Below, piece after piece: positions 1 to 4,528 of a DNA stretch of 6,800 nucleotides; position 1 is the stretch's first letter, and each line of letters opens with the position of its first letter. A program made the position numbers and the translations under genes. The DNA is from Aquificaceae bacterium (lineage in GTDB: Bacteria > Aquificota > Aquificia > Aquificales > Aquificaceae), in assembly GCA_025057715.1 (NCBI GenBank), contig JANWVD010000044.1, positions 1-6,800 on the forward strand, written 5' to 3'. The notes under the pieces were generated by a model. It was given only the letters and a program-made list of their open reading frames with translations, had not been told where the DNA came from and searched no databases.

Positions 1-2
1 CA

Positions 3-215
3 ATAGCGATTGCTGCGATAGCTTTAGCTTCATGCCAGAAAAAACCAGCTGAGCAGCCAGCCGAGCAAGCACCAGCACCAGCCCCAGCACCAGCCCCAGC
101 ACCAGCCCCGGCTCAACCAGCAGAGCAACAGCAGCAGCAACCAGCAGAGCAACAACAGCAACAGCCAGCAGAGCAACAACAACAGCAACAGCCAGCAGGC
201 GAGCAGAAAAAGTGA
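3..215 (+). CDS. Small Pro/Ala/Gln-rich lipoprotein, 5' end outside the window
   Basis: The only open frame here gives 70 residues to a TGA at 213-215; the start codon lies upstream of the window. It opens with a hydrophobic run, IAIAAIALASC, then QKK. LASC fits a lipobox, so signal peptidase II would cleave before Cys11, which would be acylated and hold the protein to a membrane. Only the Met and probably a few basic residues of the signal peptide seem to be missing. The mature part (about 60 residues) is low complexity: seven Ala-Pro pairs, then three Pro-Ala-Glu units each followed by five or six Gln, ending GEQKK. It has no folded domain, catalytic motif or second membrane segment, so it looks like an extended lipid-anchored spacer. 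The lipoprotein call is fairly secure; the function is unknown. A longer membrane protein whose tail enters here is possible but less likely. Confidence 0.7.
   Translation: MAIAAIALASCQKKPAEQPAEQAPAPAPAPAPAPAPAQPAEQQQQQPAEQQQQQPAEQQQQQQPAGEQKK
75..110 (+). repeat. Three tandem 12-bp units coding for Ala-Pro
   Basis: The unit GCACCAGCCCCA occurs at 75-86 and 87-98, and again at 99-110 with a final G instead of A. It encodes Ala-Pro-Ala-Pro in frame with the lipoprotein. Near-identical codon choice between units points to recent tandem duplication rather than protein-level selection alone. All units are multiples of three, so changes in copy number would keep the frame. Confidence 0.85.
117..191 (+). 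repeat. Three tandem 24/24/27-bp units coding for Pro-Ala-Glu-polyGln
   Basis: Units at 117-140, 141-164 and 165-191 each start CCAGCAGAGCAA and continue with CAA/CAG codons, giving PAE followed by 5, 5 and 6 Gln. A partial fourth unit begins at 192 (CCAGCAGG). The third unit is longer by exactly one codon, as expected from slippage in a CAA/CAG tract under selection for frame. Confidence 0.85.
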
Positions 216-248
216 GGCAAAAATCGGCCCTAATTAGGGCCGAGCTTT
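216..248 (-). terminator. Perfect dyad; intrinsic-terminator shape best on the minus strand
   Basis: Positions 224-243 form a perfect 20-bp dyad. As RNA it makes an 8-bp, mostly GC stem (224-231 with 236-243) and an AAUU loop. Read on the minus strand it is followed at once by TTTTTGCC (complement of 216-223), the classic hairpin plus U-run. Read on the plus strand it is followed only by GCTTTAAAT, a weak U-run. It may therefore stop minus-strand transcription arriving through rpmA and rplU, and may also act as a weaker plus-strand terminator for the lipoprotein gene 9 nt upstream. It ends 13 nt before the rplU start, so a structured rplU leader or a protein-binding dyad are alternatives. Confidence 0.6.
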
Positions 249-256
249 AAATAACC

Positions 257-553
257 ATGTACGCAATTATCCAAACTGGGAGCAAGCAATATAGGGTTAG
301 TGAAGGAAGCGTTATTAACGTAGAGAAGCTAAATTACCAAGTAGGCGAGGAGATTGAGCTAAGACCCCTCGCTATTTTTGCCGATAGCGGCTTTAGCTTA
401 AACAGGGGCAAGGTAATAGCAAAGGTCTTAAACCACTCAAAAGCCAAAAAGGTTTTGGTATTTAAATTTAGAGCCAAGAAAAACTACAAACGCCTAAAAG
501 GTCATAGGCAAGAACTCACAACCATTAGCATTGAGAAAATCCTGGAGGAGTAA
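257..553 (+). CDS. rplU: 50S ribosomal protein L21
   Basis: L21 is a structural protein of the large ribosomal subunit that binds 23S rRNA. The 98 residues are close to the usual length of about 100. The start MYAIIQTGSKQYRV is the conserved N terminus of the family, and the basic C-terminal segment KFRAKKNYKRLKGHRQELT (residues 70-88) matches the L21 signature around KNYxRxxGHRQ. The ATG at 257 is fixed by this N-terminal match. No Shine-Dalgarno sequence lies in the 5-10 nt upstream (CTTTAAATAACC), and a strong hairpin ends 13 nt before the start, which is odd for a highly expressed ribosomal gene. The stop is 2 nt before rpmA, so the two are surely one transcript, the usual rplU-rpmA pair. 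No convincing promoter is visible between the lipoprotein gene and rplU, so transcription may start inside or upstream of the lipoprotein gene. Confidence 0.97.
   Translation: MYAIIQTGSKQYRVSEGSVINVEKLNYQVGEEIELRPLAIFADSGFSLNRGKVIAKVLNHSKAKKVLVFKFRAKKNYKRLKGHRQELTTISIEKILEE
544..550 (+). promoter_or_regulatory. Strong ribosome binding site for rpmA
   Basis: GGAGGAG at 544-550, within the last codons of rplU, lies 5 nt before the rpmA ATG. It is the clearest Shine-Dalgarno match in the window and shows that the organism does use the anti-SD mechanism. That makes the lack of such sites before rplU, thyX and ileS notable. Confidence 0.85.
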
Positions 554-555
554 GG

Positions 556-813
556 ATGGCTTCCAAAGCGAGCGGAGGCTCAACAAGAAACGGCCGAGAT
601 AGCACATCCAAGCGCTTAGGGGTAAAAAGGCACGACGGGCAAGTAGTTAAAGCAGGGACAATCATCGTTCGTCAAAGAGGAACGAAGGTTTATCCCGGTA
701 AAAATGTCGGCATGGGCTCTGACTTTACACTCTTTGCCCTAATAGAGGGAATAGTCAAGTTTGAGCAAAGGCGCGGTAAGAAGCTTGCAAGCGTAGTCCC
801 TATAGGCGCATAA
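556..813 (+). CDS. rpmA: 50S ribosomal protein L27
   Basis: L27 sits near the peptidyl transferase centre of the large subunit, and its N-terminal tail reaches towards the P-site tRNA. The 85 residues match the normal length. Family landmarks are clear: GGSTRNGRDSTSKRLGVKR (residues 7-25), the IIVRQRGTKVYPG block (36-48) and VGMGSDFTLFALIEG (51-65). The protein begins directly with MASKASGG, so it lacks the cleavable N-terminal extension that many Firmicutes L27 proteins carry for the Prp protease. It is translated from the strong GGAGGAG site inside rplU. Its last 14 bp overlap the end of the opposing thyX gene. obgE/cgtA, a common downstream neighbour of rpmA in other bacteria, is absent; thyX on the other strand occupies that place. 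Confidence 0.97.
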   Translation: MASKASGGSTRNGRDSTSKRLGVKRHDGQVVKAGTIIVRQRGTKVYPGKNVGMGSDFTLFALIEGIVKFEQRRGKKLASVVPIGA

Positions 814-1765
814 GCGTATTTAGGTCCTTTTGACCTACCATATTCTTAATTAGCGCGGCAAACTCCCTTATCTCGCTTTGTGCGCTTTCGTGTAATCTTA
901 GGCTCAAAAAGTTATCAAGGGCAATCCTAGGAACCGTCCAGTAGAATCTGGTTTTTAAAAACAGGGGCAAGACACCGCGCGCTATTTCGCGCGCCGTATT
1001 TAATGAGAGCATTTTCTGATAAAGCAAGAGGGATTGCTGGATAATGGAGTTTATCTCATTTAGAATCTCGCTTGAAATTTCCTGCGGCAAAAATTCCTCA
1101 ATAGAGGCTTGCTTGTTTGATTCTGATTGGCTTCTTAAGCCCTTTGGGATGTAAAACTCTGGATTTATGCTTGTATACCTTCTGCTAAGTTCGTTGTAGC
1201 TTCCGAATCTATGCCTTTGCCATTGGCGTGCAACAAATAGCGGACATTCTACTATGAATGTGTATGTATCCATCTTCGAGTTTAGCTCCAATTTATCAAC
1301 GAGTCCGACCCATCCGCAGCTTGCGTCGTATTTCTCTTTTAAAAATCTTTCGTCCGTTGAGTATTCTTGAGGGGTTTTATCTTCAATTATTGCAAATGTC
1401 GCGGGGAGTTTTTCTCTTACTAAAGTTTGAACCTCTTGAGGAATTAAGCTGATTAAGTTTACAAAGTGCCTAAAGTTTAGCCAGATGTATCCTTCAGAGT
1501 AGTGAATGTTTATTGCTGGGTTGTTTGCTCTTTCTAAGATGCTTACATATTCATCCCAGCTTGCGCTATAGGTAATGATGATGTGTTCAAATGGTGATGA
1601 GTGGCGGTTTTTGTATAGGTAGCTTATGAGCTTTATGTCTCTTTCTTTGTCTATCTTTTCGTCTTTGGCAAATGAGACCCGGGCGCAGCGCACTATGCGT
1701 TGGTCAGAGCCCATGATGTGAATCTCTCTGCGGGCTGAAAGCCCGCGTTTTGGTATATTCATCAT
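800..1765 (-). CDS. thyX: Flavin-dependent thymidylate synthase with a large internal insertion
   Basis: ThyX methylates dUMP to dTMP using methylenetetrahydrofolate, with FAD and NAD(P)H supplying the reductant, and replaces ThyA. The signature RHRX7S is intact: RHR at 184-186 and Ser194 within RHRFGSYNELSRRY. Other conserved parts are MGSDQRIVRCARVSF (18-32), SPFEH (57-61), SNKQAS (216-221), AREIARGVLP (258-267) and NFLSLRLHESAQ (285-296). At 321 residues it is about 100 longer than compact ThyX proteins. The extra part, roughly residues 69-166, separates FEHIIITYSA from DTYTFIVECPLFVARQW, which are contiguous in the Thermotoga type. Where many family members have TVNAR, this one has TVPRI (277-281). 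The start at 1765 keeps the 'KRG...IMG' N terminus typical of the family; Met2 (1762) or Met18 (1714, after AGAGAG) are alternatives. The gene ends inside rpmA (14-bp overlap) and starts 15 bp from divergent ileS. Confidence 0.93.
   Translation of the reverse strand: MMNIPKRGLSARREIHIMGSDQRIVRCARVSFAKDEKIDKERDIKLISYLYKNRHSSPFEHIIITYSASWDEYVSILERANNPAINIHYSEGYIWLNFRHFVNLISLIPQEVQTLVREKLPATFAIIEDKTPQEYSTDERFLKEKYDASCGWVGLVDKLELNSKMDTYTFIVECPLFVARQWQRHRFGSYNELSRRYTSINPEFYIPKGLRSQSESNKQASIEEFLPQEISSEILNEINSIIQQSLLLYQKMLSLNTAREIARGVLPLFLKTRFYWTVPRIALDNFLSLRLHESAQSEIREFAALIKNMVGQKDLNTLMRL
821..837. terminator. Weak hairpin just past the rpmA stop
   Basis: TAGGTC (821-826) pairs with GACCTA (832-837) around a CTTTT loop, 7 nt after the rpmA stop codon and inside the thyX 3' end. 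No U-run follows on either strand, so termination would be inefficient or Rho-assisted. It codes for the VGQKDL segment of ThyX and may be chance. Confidence 0.25.
1730..1751 (+). terminator. GC-rich hairpin plus TTTT, antisense to the thyX 5' end
   Basis: GCGGGCT (1730-1736) and AGCCCGC (1740-1746) form a perfect 7-bp stem with a GAA loop. On the plus strand it is followed by GTTTTGG, a short terminator-like U-run, 30 nt before the ileS start. It could stop transcripts reading from rpmA antisense through thyX before they enter ileS. On the minus strand it lies in thyX codons 7-12, or in the leader if thyX starts at Met18, where it could affect translation. The stem is certain; the role is inferred. 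Confidence 0.4.
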
Positions 1766-1771
1766 TATAAT
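1764..1771. promoter_or_regulatory. Overlapping divergent -10 hexamers between thyX and ileS
   Basis: ATTATAAT at 1764-1771 contains a perfect TATAAT on the plus strand (1766-1771) and a perfect TATAAT on the minus strand (1769-1764). From the plus-strand copy, RNA would begin near 1778-1779, leaving at most 2-3 nt before the ileS ATG at 1781. From the minus-strand copy, RNA would begin near 1757, inside the annotated thyX start, and would suit a thyX start at Met18 (1714). A minus-strand TAAAAT at 1775-1770 would instead give a near-leaderless thyX from 1765. No good -35 hexamer is seen at the right spacing on either strand. A TGGTATATT (1751-1759) is a second plus-strand candidate of extended -10 type. 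Confidence 0.45.
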
Positions 1772-1780
1772 TTTAAATCC

Positions 1781-4528
1781 ATGCTTGAGTATTCTAAAAG
1801 CCTTAACCTGCCTCGCACGGACTTTCCCATGAAGGCAAACTTGCCAAAGAGAGAGCCTGAGATTTTAAAGCTTTGGGAGGGGCTATATGAAGAGCTCTCT
1901 GAGGATAAAAGCAGGGAGATGTTTGTTTTGCACGATGGGCCGCCTTATGCGAACGGGCATATTCACATCGGGCATGTTTTGAATAAGGTTTTAAAGGATA
2001 CTATATTGAAGTTTAAGGTCCTAAGTGGGTTTAAACCGCACTTTGTCCCGGGGTGGGATTGTCATGGGCTTCCGATTGAGCAACAGGTTGAAAAGCTCCT
2101 CTCACAAGAGGGACAGAGCAAAGACTCTATTAGCAAGCTTGAGTTTCGCAAGCGCTGTAGGGAATTTGCGCTCTCTTTTGTCAATATCCAAAAAGAGGAA
2201 TTTAAGCGCCTTGGGATTTTGGCAGATTGGTCTAATCCTTATCTTACCATGGATCCAAGGTTCCAAGCTCAGGAGATTAGGGAGCTTGGAAGGGTTTTTA
2301 AAAACGGTCTCGTGGTAAGGAGTAAAAAGCCGGTCTATTGGTGCATTTATGATAAAACCGCGGAAGCAGAAGCAGAGGTTGAATACCATACAAGAAAAGA
2401 CCCAAGCATATATGTTAAATTTCCGCTTCTTTCGGGCGAGCATTTGCTTATTTGGACGACCACGCCTTGGACGCTCCCTGCAAACATGGGGGCGATGGTA
2501 GGGCAGGATTTTGATTATGTTTTATTTAAGACCAAAGACCACGGGGTTTTAATCTTTGCCCTTGAGGCTTTAAATAGGCTTAAATCAGAGCTCGGTCTTG
2601 AGGGTGAGGTTTTAAGAACTTTAAAGGGTAAAGACCTAATTGGGCTTGAGTATCTGCATCCAATTAACGATAGCTTAGTAAAAGTTTATCCATCCGAGTT
2701 TGTAGAGCTAAGCACAGGTAGCGGAATTGTGCATATGGCGCCGGGGCATGGGCGTGAGGATTTTATAGTTGGTCGCAGATTTTCGCTCGAGCCATTTGCG
2801 CCTATTGACGACGAAGGAAGGTTTTTAGACGATGTTCCTGAGTTTTTAAGAGGTCTTCGCGTCTTTGATGCAAACAAAGACATCATCGACTTTCTAAAAA
2901 AGAAGGGGCTTTTGCTTTATGAGGGAAAGATTGAGCACTCCTATCCGCATTGCTGGAGGTGTAAAAACCCAGTCGTATTTAGAGCTACATCGCAGTGGTT
3001 TATATCTGTGGATTCAGAATGCTTTAGAGAAAAGCTCATTAGCGAGGTTGAGGAGGTTAATTGGATACCGCAAAGCGGTCAAAACCGAATGCGCTCGATG
3101 GTCGAGACTCGTCCAGATTGGTGTATCTCTCGCCAAAGGTTTTGGGGTGTTCCAATAACGGTTCTTTATTGTAGTTCCTGTGGGCATATTATCAGCGACG
3201 ATTGGCTCTTTGAAAAGGTCGCAAAGCTGGTCGAAAGCCATCCACTTGGGGCTGATGTATGGTTTGAGTTAAAACCAGAGGAGATTCTTCCAGAGGGCTT
3301 TAAGTGTCCAAAATGCGAAAGCACGAGCTTTCACAAAGAGGAAGACATCTTAGATGTTTGGTTTGACTCTGGCTCTTCGCATGCGTTTGTTTTAAGAAAG
3401 TTTGGCATAGATAGAGCCGATTTATATCTTGAGGGCTCAGACCAGCACAGGGGCTGGTTTCAGGCATCCTTGCTTGAGTCTGTTGCAAGCTATGGCAAAG
3501 CGCCTTATAAAGCTGTTCTTACCCACGGATTTGTTGTTGATGAAAGCGGCAGAAAGATGTCAAAGTCGCTTGGGAATGTCGTTTCCCCCTCTGAGGTTAT
3601 ATCCTCCCTCGGGGCAGATATCTTAAGACTTTGGTGTGTATCTGAAGATTACACTCAGGATGTAAAGCTTGGTAAAAATGTCTTGCATCAAATCACGGAG
3701 GATTATAAAAAGATTAGAAACACCATTAGGTTTGCGCTTGGAAATTTATACGATTTTGACATAAGCGAAGCAATCTCTTTTTCAAGTATGCATCACTTTG
3801 ATAGGTGGATAGTATCTACTCTTCAAGAGTTTCTAAAAGATGTTTACGAAGCTTACGAGAGCTCTCTTTTGCAAAGGGTTTATCACAGGGTTAGAAACTT
3901 ATGTTCTATAGAGCTCTCGAGCATATACTTTGACATAGTTAAAGACAGGCTTTACGCATCGAGTCCTGATAGCTTTGAAAGAAAGAGCGCGCAAAGCGCG
4001 ATTTATCTAATTTCTGAAGCTCTTATTTGCGCTATTGCTCCTTTTCTTAGCTTTACTGCAGAGGAGGCTTGGCAACACCTTAGGCAGGTCAATAGCTCTT
4101 TGCCAAGGAGCGTTTTTCTCTATAAACTGCCAAAGCCATCTGAGCAGTTGGTTGATAGTGCTTTACTAAGTGAATACAGAGAGCTCTTTAAGTTGCGCGA
4201 AGCGGTTTTAAAATCCCTTGAACTTGCAAGAAAGGACAAGCTAATAAGCCACTCTTACGAGGCAAAGGTTTACATTAGCGAAGCTTCCGAAGTTGCCAAA
4301 AAGTATTTTGATTACATAAATCACATCTTTGGGGTTAGCAAGGTTGAGTTTTCTAAAAGCGGGAATTATCAAACCTATGTCGAAGAGTCTGATTTGCTTG
4401 TTGGGGTAGATAGAATAAATGGTCATAAATGCCCGCGCTGTTGGATGTATTTTTACGAAGAAGAGTTAGAAGGTGAGGTTTGCAAGCGCTGTGCAAAAGC
4501 GCTAACTAAGGTATATGAAAGAGATTGA
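1781..4528 (+). CDS. ileS: Isoleucyl-tRNA synthetase
   Basis: A class I synthetase that charges tRNA-Ile in the cytoplasm and hydrolyses mischarged Val-tRNA. The 915 residues match the bacterial type. Landmarks in order: N terminus SKSLNLPRTDFPMKANLPKR (5-24); DGPPYANGHIHIGH with the HIGH motif at 62-65; the CP1 editing domain with WTTTPWTLPAN (225-235) and PGHGREDF (321-328); Cys pairs at 391/394, 464/467 and 509/512 that may bind zinc; DVWFDSGSSH (525-534); KMSKS (592-596); an anticodon-binding helical domain; and a C-terminal zinc finger with C884, C887, C901 and C904. The finger marks the IleS1 form rather than the mupirocin-resistant IleS2 form, by family knowledge. The ATG is fixed by close match to other IleRS N termini. 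No Shine-Dalgarno precedes it, so the transcript may be leaderless. No T-box leader fits in the 15-bp gap. The 3' end overlaps rnr by 14 bp, suggesting co-transcription. Confidence 0.98.
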   Translation: MLEYSKSLNLPRTDFPMKANLPKREPEILKLWEGLYEELSEDKSREMFVLHDGPPYANGHIHIGHVLNKVLKDTILKFKVLSGFKPHFVPGWDCHGLPIEQQVEKLLSQEGQSKDSISKLEFRKRCREFALSFVNIQKEEFKRLGILADWSNPYLTMDPRFQAQEIRELGRVFKNGLVVRSKKPVYWCIYDKTAEAEAEVEYHTRKDPSIYVKFPLLSGEHLLIWTTTPWTLPANMGAMVGQDFDYVLFKTKDHGVLIFALEALNRLKSELGLEGEVLRTLKGKDLIGLEYLHPINDSLVKVYPSEFVELSTGSGIVHMAPGHGREDFIVGRRFSLEPFAPIDDEGRFLDDVPEFLRGLRVFDANKDIIDFLKKKGLLLYEGKIEHSYPHCWRCKNPVVFRATSQWFISVDSECFREKLISEVEEVNWIPQSGQNRMRSMVETRPDWCISRQRFWGVPITVLYCSSCGHIISDDWLFEKVAKLVESHPLGADVWFELKPEEILPEGFKCPKCESTSFHKEEDILDVWFDSGSSHAFVLRKFGIDRADLYLEGSDQHRGWFQASLLESVASYGKAPYKAVLTHGFVVDESGRKMSKSLGNVVSPSEVISSLGADILRLWCVSEDYTQDVKLGKNVLHQITEDYKKIRNTIRFALGNLYDFDISEAISFSSMHHFDRWIVSTLQEFLKDVYEAYESSLLQRVYHRVRNLCSIELSSIYFDIVKDRLYASSPDSFERKSAQSAIYLISEALICAIAPFLSFTAEEAWQHLRQVNSSLPRSVFLYKLPKPSEQLVDSALLSEYRELFKLREAVLKSLELARKDKLISHSYEAKVYISEASEVAKKYFDYINHIFGVSKVEFSKSGNYQTYVEESDLLVGVDRINGHKCPRCWMYFYEEELEGEVCKRCAKALTKVYERD

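Noticed and set aside
69..191. CRISPR-like or minisatellite array
   Set aside because: The units are short, adjacent without spacers and in frame with a protein, so they are coding tandem repeats.
977..994. GCGCGC-TATTTC-GCGCGC hairpin within thyX
   Set aside because: It coincides with the conserved AREIARG codons and no U-run follows; it is more likely a result of GCG/CGC codon use than a signal.
1714..1716. thyX start at Met18 instead of 1765
   Set aside because: It has a possible AGAGAG ribosome site and would fit the minus-strand TATAAT, but it would remove the N-terminal strand (KRG...IMG) that ThyX relatives have. Kept as an alternative only.
1766..1780. T-box or other riboswitch controlling ileS
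   Set aside because: There is no leader: only 15 bp separate the two divergent starts, and the upstream sequence is thyX coding. No specifier hairpin or T-box bulge sequence is present.
2025..2318. A 97-codon plus-strand frame within ileS
   Set aside because: Out-of-frame reading of the conserved synthetase core; composition is that of a frame-shifted shadow.
2102..2443. A 113-codon open frame on the minus strand inside ileS
   Set aside because: It lies wholly antisense to conserved IleRS sequence and has no recognisable domain, no ribosome site and no neighbours in its favour. It is a shadow frame.
2896..2901. A6 run in ileS as a possible slippage or recoding site
   Set aside because: It simply encodes Lys codons (FLKKKG), both sides stay in the conserved frame, and there is no downstream stop or structure to suggest recoding.
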